DNA of 64,000 nucleotides from Larix kaempferi (lineage: Eukaryota > Streptophyta > Pinopsida > Pinales > Pinaceae): assembly GCA_027924585.1 (NCBI GenBank), contig BSBM01002100.1:534501-598500 (forward strand), given 5' to 3'. Numbering within the stretch: the first letter of the stretch is position 1; the number at the start of each line of letters is the position of its first letter. The notes beneath the pieces are model-generated. The model had not been told where the DNA came from and searched no databases. It saw only the letters and a program-made list of their open reading frames with translations. The translations under genes and the position numbers were made by a program. Shown here in pieces: positions 47,138 to 58,838 of the stretch.

Positions 47138-48504
47138 TCAACCATTAATGCTTTAGTTTTTTTGTTTTTTCATTTTAAACTGCGGTACCCGCAACTGTCT
47201 TTACTATACAGTAGACGGTACCTAGGGGTTGACTTATGGAAAATCCACGCACTTTTATTGTGCCCACGAGTTTTCTATAGGGAAACCCGCGGGTACAGGG
47301 CCTTAAATTTTAAAGTACAATAAAAAAAAAATTACCATTAAAAATCAAAATTTATGCTTGAATTTGAAAGTAGGGGGAGAGAGCACTTACTTGCAAGTGT
47401 CGGAATGTGTTTGGGTGACCCAACATGATCTTTATGAGTGTTTAAAGTGAGAGGTTGTTTTCACCCTTTGCACTCCAACAAATGAATTGGTGAATTTTGT
47501 GTTAGTTTTGAAACTATTTATAAAAATCAGTTTTTATTTTTACCCACTCTTTTAATTTTCCTATAGTTTCAATTCTGTTTTAAAAACTTTATTTAATCAA
47601 ACTAATGTACTTTTGAGTCTTTTTTATTAGGTAAAGAGTGACGCGATGATTTTCACTAACCTTTGCAATCATGATCTACTAAGGTTTTTTTTTTCCTTTA
47701 CGACACGTCAAGTAGGTATAATACCTATTGTCTTTATGAAATTCCTTTTGATCATGTTATATGTCATTTGTCACTAATTTGGTCATTTCAACATTTCATC
47801 ATTTGACAATATCACGGAACATAGTTTCCCTGATGCGTATAAACTCTTTTTTAATCCCTTGTTAGACTTTTTCAAAAACAAACGAGATTGTTGAGCATAC
47901 TTGTCCACTTTAGACTCGTTAAAGGAATTGAAGGTACATCCACTTAGGTATAAGTTTACCCCTTTTCCGAACCTTCATGGATTAATTACGAAAAATGTAT
48001 ACTCTAGTCATACATGGCTAGAAGAGTTATTCTCTCATTGTTTTACACTTTTTCGGGTGAGAAGACTAACTATACGAAAAAGGACCTCTTGGAGTCTTCT
48101 TTAGGGTTTTCAGACTCTCAAAACATGAAAATACGACGCGAGCATGCACTAACTCGGGCTTGATGTGAAATCCACGAGTGAGTATATGGAGTTATTGTTT
48201 AATTTTTTCAGACTCCTTAAAATTGAAAACACTGGCGAGCAAGAACAGATATCGTCTCAATATTAAAATCCAGAGATCAGTGTATCGAGTATTAGTCCAT
48301 CTCTGCTTCAAACTCGTTAAAACATGAAGACGGTGTTGAGTTTCCCTCGCATGGACTCATTAAATTACACACGGTTGGACTTCTATCAAGCAGTCTTCTC
48401 CCTCTTTCTTCGAGCTTGCTTAAATAATGAAGAAGGACTATTGAGTTTGCTTTCTTGGACTCATTAAAACCAACAAAAAGGATATTCTTTAATAAAAAGA
48501 TAAA
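47138..48504. other. Tat 3' region, no gene recognised
   Basis: Non-coding DNA upstream of the antisense ORF start, so it would hold that ORF's promoter. No TATA box is clear. Nothing coding is supported. Confidence 0.45.
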
Positions 48505-48756
48505 TGACAAAATACTTGAAAAATCCTGCACGGGTGTGGCTCATTGGCAATTCGCTTGATATGAAGTCACATATTGTAAACAGAGGTCACGAGTTCAAAC
48601 CACATCTGGGCTTACCCGTGTCCCATTCTTGCAGGCGGTTGTGGGGCACTTATGGGTATAGTGGTAACGGGATTGGATCCCTGGACCTCATGTCACGGGA
48701 GTACCAGCCCAGTCTCCAGTTGCTAATTCCCCTATTTACAAAAAAAAAAAATAATA
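48505..48756 (+). mobile_element. tRNA-derived SINE
   Basis: About 250 bp flanked by the 14-bp direct repeat AATAAAAAGATAAA at 48491-48504 and 48757-48770. An internal RNA polymerase III promoter is visible: box A TGGCTCATTGG at 48537-48547 and box B GAGTTCAAACC at 48591-48601, 43 bases apart as in a tRNA. A tRNA-unrelated body follows (to about 48737) and then an A-rich tail. It is non-autonomous and would have been mobilised by LINE machinery. I do not name the SINE family. Confidence 0.88.
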
Positions 48757-48770
48757 AATAAAAAGATAAA

Positions 48771-49925
48771 AGGGAAGGGAAGGGTGTCCAATATCTTTTC
48801 AGTTCAAAGGTAGCAAGTCAGTCATATCCTTGAATAAAACACCTTTTGAGTCTATCAAACAGTTGGGTTGTAGTTTTTGGCTTTAGGATGAACCTAATCC
48901 CAGAGCGTTTACTCCTCCGATCGGTTACTCTTCTGATCATATGGAGAATCTGTTAATTTCTCCTACATTACATATTTATATCATGTTCTCGTTGTGTCAA
49001 AGCTTCCTAAGTCACTCTTGTGTCGTGCTCACTATTCAAGGATACTACCTGTGTCAGCCATTCTGCAATTTACTTGACCTCATGTGTCGTCCATCCCCTG
49101 GTGTTAGTTTGTTTCATCTTGTATTCATTCCTACTCCAGATAAACTCAATCTTTTGAGTGTTTATCATGTTGGATGATGGAGGATGCCTTAAGGCCTCCC
49201 TTCCAACTGACTTCTTCCCATTGACTTCAACTAATATTTTTGCTCTAGGAATGAAGTTTATAATTTCATATAGTACCTTGGGTATTGCATTTATCAGTGG
49301 CAATTTCCCTCGCTATTGAATAGTGGGAATACATCAATGTCTCCTATTCGATGTATTCTTCAAGTGTTCGACTTCAAGACCCCTTATTCACACTTGTAAG
49401 AATGTGCTAGGTACCTTGGGTCCCATTTTCATTATTGGTGGGAACCCTTGCATTTGTTAACGGTATACATCAATAACTGGTAATCAAATAGTATCCCCCA
49501 TGTTCGACTCCAGCTCATTTATTCACATGGTTAGGATTCATACCTTGAGGTGTTTTGGATGAATACCTTGGGCCTATAATAGCATTACTACATTGTGTCA
49601 TTTCCCAAGTTGCGTAAGACTGAGCCACACTCATTTTTGGCTCTTGATGAGACATAGATTCAACTTATTGTTATGGCTATGATATCTTGTTTTGACATGG
49701 ATCCACGCTTGTATTTCAGTGGCCATACCATATACATATCTCAGTTATGTATTGGAGATTATGTTCTATCATCATGAACATTTCCTGATGTCAAGATTGT
49801 AATTGTTGGTTGACCTGGCTTTTTGTTTTCAGGTACTTTTGTGACTTCGTCCTGTGGTTTCCTCGTTCCTCCTCTGACTTTCGATTGTAATGTATTTCGG
49901 CCATCGTTTCCCTATGAACTCACAA
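48771..49925. other. Tat 3' region, no gene recognised
   Basis: Unique non-coding DNA up to the polypurine tract. Short open stretches have no support. Confidence 0.45.
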
Positions 49926-49938
49926 ATTAGGGGGCATC
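49926..49938 (+). other. Polypurine tract of Tat element
   Basis: ATTAGGGGGCATC directly before the 3' LTR start; the G-run followed by CATC is a usual form in this group. Confidence 0.7.
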
Positions 49939-50862
49939 TGTTATCGGTCAAATTAGCACTTCTCCATCAGTGATCACATCGCCTTGTCGATCACACAAAA
50001 GGATAGTATGGATGGAAGAGCTTACTTGACCTTGGATGATTTGGAGTTGAATCCTTACTCCTTAAGCTTAAAAATTTATTTTTTCTGACACCTTCACCAT
50101 AAATTCATGACTCCTATACTTGACACATCGCGAGTCACTCGTGGGTCTCTATACTGAAAACTCGCGAGTATAAATTAAAAGATGCACCCGAGAGTTGTTG
50201 AGCCCATATGTTGCGAGTCACTCGCTAGTTGCTAGTTGTCATAGTCATGGATGTCTTAAGGAAAGTTTGAAAAATATATTAAAAACATAAATTAGGATTA
50301 GTTGAGTTAGGTATTCCAACTTCCCTAACTTCCCAATTCAACCTCCTTTTGAAACCAACCCTCCTTGCCTTTCCATAAATGCAAGAGGAGGCCGTGAGAA
50401 AAGAATCAATTTAGTGAGAGCTATTATTATGTTGAAGAAATTCCAAGTTTAGAGAGGAACAGGAGCCCAGGGCCTGGTTACGAAGGTTTTTGATGCAGAG
50501 TCAGGTATAACATTTGTACTTTCTGCATTCTTTGACAATAAAAGATTGAGATACTCTTCCTTTCCTAATAAAGTGTTAATCTCTATTGTTCTTTGATTAT
50601 AATTTGATGTTATTGCATTCATTAATATCAATATTTATTTATAGTCAAACTGGTTTGAGGAAGGTCTGTGTGTTTTGCAGGTTTGATGTTGTGGAGATCA
50701 AGAGAAAATCTTGGACCAACCGCCATAAATAAGGTACACTTTCTCTAAACCTTGATCTCATTTATTTATAGTAATGTATGCAAAACCTTGTCTATCTATC
50801 TGTCAACCCCTTGTATGTTGGTAGTATCTATCCCCTACTATAAGGTAAATTCCCTAACAGCA
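49939..50862 (+). repeat. 3' LTR of Tat element
   Basis: Partner of 29452-30375, starting TGTTATCGGTC and ending CTAACAGCA, followed by the target duplication ATGAC. Confidence 0.88.
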
Positions 50863-50867
50863 ATGAC

Positions 50868-51152
50868 TATGCGCACATGGCCTTCGATATGGGCGCAAAT
50901 GTTAATCTGGTTGAACCAGAACCCACAAACTCTAGGTGTTCTATGTTTAATTTAGATTACAAACAATTACCACATTCTGATCACTTTGCAGGACAAACAA
51001 CCACATAAAATTGGAATTTATTTGATTTGAAGAAAATATCTCCGTCTCAATCTGACTTTTTAACACATTTTGGATTAGAAGACTTCTACAGTGGACCTGC
51101 TACATTGGGGATAAAGATGAATGAGATGAATGTGTGTGGTATGACCAAATAA
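50868..51152 (+). pseudogene. R2R3-MYB pseudogene, continuation of exon 3
   Basis: Directly after the second ATGAC the interrupted exon resumes. An open stretch reads MFNLDYKQLPHSDHFAGQ, then after a TAA SQSDFLTHFGLEDFYSG to a TAA at 51150. This looks like a poorly conserved MYB C-terminal region with an acidic/aromatic end, but by itself it is not diagnostic. The joining is inferred from the target duplication. Frame between the halves is uncertain because of earlier damage. Confidence 0.55.
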
Positions 51153-51654
51153 ATATGTAGCGGGGTAATAACCTTGCATTTTCCAGTGAGCATGGAATGG
51201 AAGAATTCTACAATTTTTTTAAAACTTGAATCTATATTAATAAAAAAAAGATTATACAGAGAGATATTAAGAGTTTTCCAAGAGTCAATTCTAGTTTAAT
51301 TGAAATCCATTAGAGAGCTCTGGTTATCCAAACTAACCATCAATCTGAAATATAGAATCTAGGAGTTATGCATCTAAAAATTAAATCCCCCACAGGTTGG
51401 GGGTTATTAACAGTTCGATCAAAAGAGTAAAAATGAAACCCAGAATAACAACATTGGTTTAAACCAACATTTTGAGATACAAATTAATCATCGATGGTTG
51501 TAAAAGGAGTATCATGGAAACTATCAGCACCTGGAACAGAAGGTTGAGGCCTTTTGCCTAAGGATGTGCCCAACTAGAACTACTAATGACGAGAAGGAAA
51601 GGAGGGAGATTTGTCCCATGGGAGAAGCCAACAAAAACCTTGCTAGTTCATTCA

Positions 51655-52340
51655 TTTTACATAGTATTTATCTTGGAGTTTACGTGAGCATCTACATCCC
51701 TCTACGCATGGGTTAGCCTCTTGATCTAGTTCTCCAAGCACTCCATACGATCCTCTAGCGAGAGTCCATGAGACTGGTCTCGAAACCTCTCGTCTGCACT
51801 GTCCTGAATCACTTGGACCAAGAGGGCCTTTTCATACCAAAAATAAACTTCGGGTCTTCGTATACTTGGTGTCCCTATTTTGAGTAGACTAGGCATCATC
51901 CATCATCCTACCCAGCTCTTCCAAAATTTGCTCTTGTCTTGGCACTAGAATGTTACTTTGAATTTTGGACTCCAAGTTTTGTATTTTGTTCTGGGCATCA
52001 TGGTGAACCAAACCTACATATCTCGTTATGGATTTCTCATTTTATCTCAGGGAACGAGGCATGTGAAAACGATGAGTCTAAAGGTGGTCTTATGCTCTGT
52101 GCATTTTGAACAAACCATAGTGGTGAGAAGGTGGGTGCCATAGGGATATGAAGAGGGGTAGGTCCAAATGGTGTCTGAATCCAACCTATGAGTTGAGGAA
52201 AACCAGAGAGAAATCCGAATATGTGAACTATTTGTCTGACAGCTCCATATTTCTCCAAAGAGCTGAGAGATCTTAATTTTCTCTACCAACCTTAATTGTG
52301 TAGGGTATAGGGCTAGGGAGAATTCTCAAACACCATGCAA
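51655..52340 (-). pseudogene. Coding-like relic inside retroposon
   Basis: Minus-strand translation with frame changes gives LRLVEKIKISQLFGE, then EKYGAVRQIVHIFGFLSGF, TPFGPTPLHIPMAPTF and RPPLDSSFSHASFPEIK (Pro-rich), then QNKIQNLESKIQS and a helical, charged end VQVIQDSADERFRDQSHG, LSLEDRMECLEN, IKRLTHA, RDVDAHVNSKINTM. TAG codons in the last block fall where Gln would keep the coiled-coil pattern. I do not recognise the protein; a gag-like or ORF1-like protein is possible. Confidence 0.45.
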
Positions 52341-52439
52341 GAGAGATATGCATTGTAACACACCCAAAATCCTTGGCACGTTTTAGAGAAAATGGGGTGA
52401 AATGTTTTTTTGTTTTTAATTAACAGACTTTCGATATTT

Positions 52440-54240
52440 GTACTATCATCCATTCACCTACCATAAGTGAATAACATCTAGACAATCTGGTACATATCTT
52501 TACTACAATGCAAACTTGGGTAAGAAATACCAATCAAAGCTTCGAACTTGGTAATTCATAGAAGAGAACTTCTTATACACAATAAGTTGGGTCCATACAT
52601 CGATGTCATATCTCTTAACAAGAGACAACTAAACATCAGAAACAAGCATATGTACCATTAAACACTATATCAACAACAAATGATATCGAATGGTGCAAAT
52701 ATAGCTCAAGAGGATTTAGCTATGTTATATTAGTTGTCCTCCTTTACATCAAGAATGAATTCAATCGTGATTATTCAACATGGCCCTTTTTACACATTCC
52801 TTTACATATTTCAACGTTGATGTAGATTTCATGTAAAATACATTTCTATGTAACCATAGTAACAATCCTTGCTATTATTTGATTCTTTCGATGCAGGATA
52901 GTGTCATACTCGTTATCCTCATAATATTTAAACATTGAACATAGAGAACAAGCAAGTGCATCATGTTACTTTACAAAATCTCATTCATCCTTTTATTGCA
53001 CCCATAACTATATGCTCATACATTAAACCTAATTCCTATTCATCCTAAATGCAAATACATCATATAGATAACGAAATGGTGATACCACAAGCATATGTAT
53101 GATATTATTCATCTATATGGTTAGTACCATACTGAAGTCTCTTTTTCAAACTAAAAGTAAGAGTCTTTTTCCATTGATCGTCTACCAATCAGTTGTACAT
53201 AGATACATGGAGAAGTAAACATAAGACATTATACTCTTCACTTACATTACTAGAATACCATTAGAGACCCAATTTATTTCTTCTAGCTCCAACAAACCAG
53301 TTGTATTAGCTTCATAAATAAAAATATTGTACTACATCATAATGTTGAAGATCATGTAATAAGTTTATAGTACATTTGATACCACTTGTATTCCACAAAT
53401 GACAAATATCAAAATAGAGTCTATTAAATCCCTTACGATATAATGATTTAAGACTCTAATAATCGGTTGTTGTAATCTAATCTTTATATTGGGAAATCTA
53501 CTTGATAGATTTACTATTTAAACCCTTTACTTTTGACCATAACTTAAACTTCATTAATATAATCAATAACATAAGTATACTCAACTATTTACGCTTATAT
53601 TTTCAACATTAGAAGTATGATAACCTAATGATAATAGTCCATCATCATACATACACTTCCATATAAGATATTAAATCATTATAAGGTAACTATTTACCTA
53701 GTAAAGTATGTCCCTTTCCAAATGATATTCCACATTACAATAGTATATCTAACTCATCAACACATACTTATATTTTGCATCATTTAGTATATTCCACACA
53801 AGGTATACAATGATCCCTTCAATTACATCCCACATTCTTATTATGCCCACTTTCAATCATCGTTCATTATTCACTAGTAAGATAATTAAATACATTTATT
53901 CATGCTAATCATTGCTATTAGTCATTTGAACCATAATAATAAAACATTTATGTTAGCGACTTACATAAATTGAAGAACATATATACAATTAATTGAATAT
54001 ATATCAATTATTATGATAACTTTACAAAGCGTACTTTTCTTACCAATTTGGTAGAGGTGAAAGAGGATTTTCTTCGCGTCTTCTTCTACCTGTATTCATC
54101 GTACTTGTAGCATTTATTAGTACTACAAAATATACTCTATAACTCTAGATGCCTTTCTATTATTCATGATATATATAACTGATTTACAATCATAAGTATT
54201 TATTCAGGGGAACTATTTAGGGCAATACAACGCTCCACCC
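52440..54240. other. AT-rich LTR interior, nothing recognised
   Basis: About 1.8 kb of very AT-rich sequence in the U3-like part of the giant LTR, rich in CATATA and ATTAT words, without coding signs. Confidence 0.5.
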
Positions 54241-54879
54241 AGCCGTAGGCTCTCCGATGGCTTCTACTCAATCCGTCCGGAGGCTACCCCCGAGGTGGGC
54301 ACAGTGATCCACAAGTAAGCTAAGGAGTTTTAAGTCCCGATACCCTAGAACCAACCATTCACAGCCTTAGTGGATATTGCAATGGTGCTCCTACCTCAAC
54401 ACATCCTGTGTTCTAGCCTCTAAACCGACTGTAATGTTGATCTCTTCTAACCCAAGCATGTACTCCAGACTTGACCTACTATGCTTTAAGGCACATACCA
54501 GTATTTACAGATTTGGGTTTCAAGTCCCCAACTACAAATGGATAAAAAACCTATATATGTCAATGATAATTAATACAAACATTATCATAAATGTTCACGG
54601 GGATCCATATTCCCCAAGACTCTTCCAAAGAGACTAACAAGCAAAATGAAATATATACAATATATTACAGGAAGTACACAGTCTCCCCAAGCCCTGCGCA
54701 ATGGGCAACGATATTCATCAATAAATTAGCAACAGTATGCAGAGCTAGATCTCTCTAACATATGCGCGACCAACCAAGGACATGCACATATATGTTAAAT
54801 GAATTTTATATACAATGAAAGCCTATGTGGTTTCCTCCCAAGCTTCTACGCATCCAATTAAATAAACTTATATAAAAAT

Positions 54880-55096
54880 ATGAAATGTAAACAAGAAGCA
54901 TAGATAACGTACTGGGTTCATTCCCAGCTCTTGGCATACCATAAAAGAAGCATAAATAATATGAAATGTAAATCATAGCCTCTCTAGGCTCTGTGCAAAC
55001 ACAAAAGAAGCATGTATGTAATATATATGAAACCATAGCCTTTCCAGGCTCTGCGCAAGCACAAAAGAAGCATAAATAATATGAATTGTATATAAG
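54880..55096. repeat. 60-bp tandem repeat in giant LTR
   Basis: Units beginning AAAAGAAGCAT at 54943, 55003 and 55063 are exactly 60 bp apart, each with a CATAGCCT and GGCTCTG(T/C)GCAA core. A degenerate unit precedes them from about 54891. Confidence 0.75.
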
Positions 55097-55736
55097 TGTG
55101 AGTCTGCAGGGATTTCACCAAACTCTGTGTTGTAATCACGACAGAGATATCGAATCGAACCATGTCCGGTAATGTATGAATATCGCAAGGCGTAGCTTCT
55201 GCATAATATATTTATTGACAGTATAAGTATATGTGAGCAGAGGGGCCATAACTCTACATTTGTGCAAAAATAAAAATAAATAATCGAGTTCTCAGTGCGT
55301 GAAAGCATAGGTATCATTACTCTGTCAAGAAAGAGGTGTTGGCATGGGTTGATCCGAGATTCCCCAGCCCTCAGCATTATTTTCGACATAAATTCCATCA
55401 CTATTTTGGGATCGGCTCTACCTCTGGATTTCTTATTCGAGATACAATATAGAGCCATCGGATGAGGCATGTGTCGATCCTCAGATCGGCCATCCTGTAA
55501 CCAAAGCTACCACAATCAAACAATTCGTGGCGGCAATGTTCATTCCAAGGAAAGATGGATTTCAAAATACCACAATAATGGCGCAGAAATTAAACAGTGA
55601 TCCTAAGGTCGCAGACCACCGCAAAGAAAACAACTTAAGCAGGGATTTGAGACCGCAGGCCGCAGTAAAGAAGCAATTTCCTTTTCAAAAGCAGCGATCT
55701 TATTTTTAAAACACAGTTAATAAACCATAAAGTTTA

Positions 55737-55921
55737 GAGAGGGATCAAGCTCGTTATGAGTCGTCCTTTCCCCTTCCATCATTGCAGGGGATTGTAGAGG
55801 GATGGAGCTCACTCCAATGAGCTGATCCGTCCCATTGATATTCGCAGCTATAACAGTAAATAACAAATAGCAGAGTATTTTAGAGGGATCGAGCTCACTC
55901 CAATGAGTTGAGCCGTCCCAT
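55737..55921. repeat. Three GAGGGATCGAGCTC units in giant LTR
   Basis: Similar phrases GAGAGGGATCAAGCTC (55737), AGAGGGATGGAGCTC (about 55796) and AGAGGGATCGAGCTC (about 55883), each followed by an ATGAG and CGTCC segment. Spacing is irregular (about 60 and 87 bp). Confidence 0.6.
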
Positions 55922-56415
55922 GCCTTGGTTGTGGTTTACTTTCCTTTCTCCCCCCACCCCGTTACATACAACACCCCTCTTCTTATGAAGGTTGGGCCTT
56001 CTATTGATGAAGCGACAAATGGTGGTTCAAGAAATCAGTACCCCTTGAATAAAGACAAGTGGTGACTTGAAAGAGTTTGGCGCTCCATCAAGGATACCAA
56101 CTCGCATCAATCTCTAACTTAATAACATCTCATCTTCCATTATCTTAGTAACACTCCGCCCTAGTTGAGGTATGAACTATATCTGCCTCTTGGCAAATTC
56201 CCTTGTAATATATATACTCATGATTTTGGTAAATGATAGTAAGGTTGGCCCTTTTATGCTCAACGAGGAAACTCTTGTTAAATATATTTATGCATGACTT
56301 AGATTACATACATTTATGCATACTACTTATTAGAATACATGTGATACAAAATAGAGGATAATGTTTTCCTCTCTTTAATAATGTTTGTCTTTATTTCCAA
56401 GGTAGTGGCCTTTTA

Positions 56416-56419
<4 letters not shown>

Positions 56420-56457
<38 letters not shown>
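56420..56457. repeat. (TA)n microsatellite
   Basis: An uninterrupted TA dinucleotide run of about 19 units within the giant LTR. Confidence 0.9.
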
Positions 56458-56459
<2 letters not shown>

Positions 56460-56828
56460 TAATACATATATCTATGTATTTAGATAACAATGGTTATGAG
56501 GCTTTAATTTAAAATCCACTTAAAAGGATACTCCTTTAAACAAAAGGTATATATATGTATATACATGTATGTCATAGATTAATTAACCTAATATACATAA
56601 ATATATCATAGATTAATTAACTTAAAACCAAATCACAACATGGTTAACTCATGCTCAAAGGCTAATCAAATCCAAAGAATACCGCGATTAGAACTTTCCC
56701 CCTTGTGGTTCACCGTGCCCTTTTTCACTCTAGGTTGCATTGCCTGTTCTAATTTAGGTTATAGGTTATGTAAATAGACAAAATTGTGTAAATAACAATT
56801 TTACCTCCGCACAGCGGGTGGATAGATG

Positions 56829-56835
56829 TATAAAT
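56829..56835 (+). promoter_or_regulatory. Possible TATA box of giant LTR
   Basis: TATAAAT followed by a G-rich stretch, about 610 bases before the ORF start at 57441 and about 4.5 kb into the LTR. Confidence 0.45.
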
Positions 56836-57440
56836 GGGAGGGAGGATGAGGGGCACGTGGCTGGAAGCCCAGACCCTCGTGTTCCCACCTCATCACCCTA
56901 CGCTCATGTATAATTCATTCCCAAAGTAGGCGGTCACTTCCGGAGCCTACGAGTACAGTCTGGTTCATGCATAAATATGCATCACTGTAAATGGGGCATC
57001 GTGGCCAAGTGTGGGGCATTTACTCTCGATACAGAGGAAGATTGGGGGAGAAGACATCAATCTTCAACATGCACAGCCATAATTGGATTACATATGTTAT
57101 GAAGAGATGCAGAAGAGACCCGGAAATTCATTTGCTCACGCCTGCAACTCTGAAAATCGTGGTAAGATTTTGGGTCGACCTGCGAGAGCTTGGTCTCCTG
57201 CACTGTGTCTCCACCCTAGCTTCAGCCCTCCCTGGTAAGTTGTTGCTCCCCTGGAAATCCTGCCTTTTTCTTTGCTCTGTGTTTAATGTTCGTTACCCTC
57301 TCGGGAGCTCTGCCTTCAGTTGCAAGCCTCTCCTTTTATCTGGGTCACTCCCATTTGTAGTGGTGGTGGCTTTCGGTGGTGATCTCTGCCCCTCCCTCCT
57401 ATTAGTTACCGTGATTTCCTACAACCTTCCCTCTGCTAAA

Positions 57441-57917
57441 ATGCCCCCCCGAAAGAACACCCGTCGTGCCTCGACCTTACCCGAGTTCTGTCTATCGGAA
57501 CCTATGACTCCTCCCATTCGTTTTCAGCAGTAGTTAGTTGATAAATGCAAGAGATACATGAAAGAAATTCTGACTTCTGCTCAAGAGAAAATTCAACAAG
57601 TGAAGAAGGAAACTGATGTGGATAGGATCTGCACTGAGGAGGAGGATATAAAAGCGGAATTTAAGAATTTGGTTCCTGACCCTGGCTCCTCCCGTGGTCT
57701 CCTCACCCTTTACCAGAAATCCTTAGACCTGAACTGGTCGCAGAAGATGATTATGGGTCGGACTCTTTTGGAAAAAGATGAGCAGCATGGGGAAATCCTA
57801 CTCCAGCAGGATGAGATGCTGCTACTCCTATAGCCCATTCTGAACAACCAGTTGGAAATCGCCAAGCATTTGGGAATGAGCCTTGAGACTGGCTTAACCA
57901 ATGGGATTCACAAGTAA
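57441..57917 (+). pseudogene. Coding-like ORF inside giant LTR
   Basis: From ATG at 57441 the frame encodes about 158 codons with TAG at 57531 and 57831, both at places where Gln (CAG) fits, to a TAA at 57915. It starts MPPRKNTRRASTLPEF (basic), then helix-rich KCKRYMKEILTSAQEKIQQV, EEEDIKAEFKNLV, LEKDEQHGEILLQQDEM and NQLEIAKHLGMSLETGL. The pattern suggests a small coiled-coil protein. No family recognised. The frame is also open upstream to 56991, so a longer N-terminus or an exon is possible. Confidence 0.45.
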
Positions 57918-58456
57918 TTTGCCTTTGGTCTCTGCACCAGGTTTTTTTGCTTCTATGTTCATAGTTTTCTTATGTTTATGACTACTTTAAAAACCTTTGA
58001 CAGTATGTAAATCTCTGATTTAATACTTTTGAAGAATTCACAAACTTTATGGTTTAGTCTCGTTTCCTTTCGAGGGAGACTGTTACTATGATTTTCCAGC
58101 CTGTTTTCCCAATGTTGGGAGGGCATGGTTTTTTGCTGTAAATTTCTTTTGAAGCTATAGAAGGTACGTCTAATTTACAACAAAAAAATAAAAATTTTAC
58201 CAGAGATGGGGATGTTACATGCATCCAAGAGGAGAAGAGGACAGTATATGCAGAGGCCCATCATTCTCACGCACACCACGATCTTGTCATTCCAAACCAT
58301 GATTATCACCAAAAGCCAACTGAAGCTACTCCAACACATACAGAAGGTCGTCATAACTAGTGGTAGAGTGTACAGTGACCACATGGGGTCCTACAGATAA
58401 AGCCACCGAGCAGGAGATCTATGCACCCAACGTGGGCTAGGAAGAATTCTACAATT

Positions 58457-58838
58457 ACGTGCAACACTTAAATTGATTCAATTACTCGATTATATATTGA
58501 ATTAACATTTTAGACAATCTTAGCATATTATTTGAATGGAATGAATTTCAAATAGGCGAGAGGACATTCAATAATTTTCTTGACAATGAAGTTATATAAA
58601 AGATGAGTATGTGGATAATTAATTCTCCAAGTGTAATGGAGTTATCATGTACATTTTAACATTGTATTTCAACCACTAAAATGCAATGGAAGGGCCTTAT
58701 GTTCATGCCATAATTAAATTCATATTTTTATTTTGTTTAAAATTTAAATGGAAAATCTTGTCATCAAATATTCATGTTCAATTCAATTGAATTCTTATTT
58801 TATTTATTTATTTAGAATTTAGATGAAAACACTTATAT
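58457..58838. other. No gene recognised
   Basis: AT-rich DNA. It would have been continuous with 51153-51198, downstream of the MYB pseudogene, before the retroposon inserted. Confidence 0.4.

Larger units (their letters stand above)
29452..50862 (+). mobile_element. Ty3/gypsy Tat-lineage element with antisense ORF, 21.4 kb including nested copia
   Basis: It starts TGTTATCGG and ends with CA, with target duplication ATGAC at 29447-29451 and 50863-50867. Order: 5' LTR, primer site, long leader, gag-protease, RT-RNase H-integrase, a second RNase H downstream of integrase, an antisense spliced ORF, non-coding DNA with a SINE, polypurine tract, 3' LTR. A copia element (39613-46079) is nested in it. 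The RT and integrase type, the D-E-G protease and the extra RNase H point to the Tat lineage. The element without the copia is about 14.9 kb. LTRs differ at about 30 of the first 270 positions by hand count. Confidence 0.9.
52354..58219 (+). mobile_element. Probable giant solo LTR (5866 bp)
   Basis: Starts TGTAACACACCC, ends GGGGATGTTACA, and is flanked by TGCAT at 52349-52353 and 58220-58224. TGTAACA and TGTTACA are a perfect 7-bp inverted terminal repeat, typical of plant chromovirus LTR ends. No gag, pol or second LTR is visible, so the simplest reading is a solo LTR left by recombination, of unusual length. A TATA box (56829), a coding-like ORF (57441-57917), tandem repeats (54880-55096, 55737-55921) and a TA microsatellite lie inside. 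A large non-autonomous (LARD-like) element with unrecognised LTRs is the alternative. Orientation is taken from the TATA box and ORF. Confidence 0.72.
51216..58439 (-). mobile_element. A-tailed retroposon, split by a giant LTR
   Basis: The 17-bp direct repeat GGAAGAATTCTACAATT occurs at 51199-51215 and 58440-58456. At its left copy a T-run (51214-51220) marks a short poly(A) tail of an insertion in minus orientation. Without the inner element (52354-58219 and one TGCAT) the insert is about 1.35 kb. A long perfect target duplication plus an A-tail indicates target-primed reverse transcription by LINE machinery. It could be a 5'-truncated LINE or a retrocopy; the coding-like part at 51655-52340 does not settle it. 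Confidence 0.7.

Noticed and set aside
48530-48605. A tRNA gene
   Set aside because: Box A and B are present but there is no acceptor stem or plausible cloverleaf, and the flanking duplications and A-tail show a SINE.
55527-55709. Open frame of 60 codons in the giant LTR
   Set aside because: Short, lies before the TATA box, no supporting signal.
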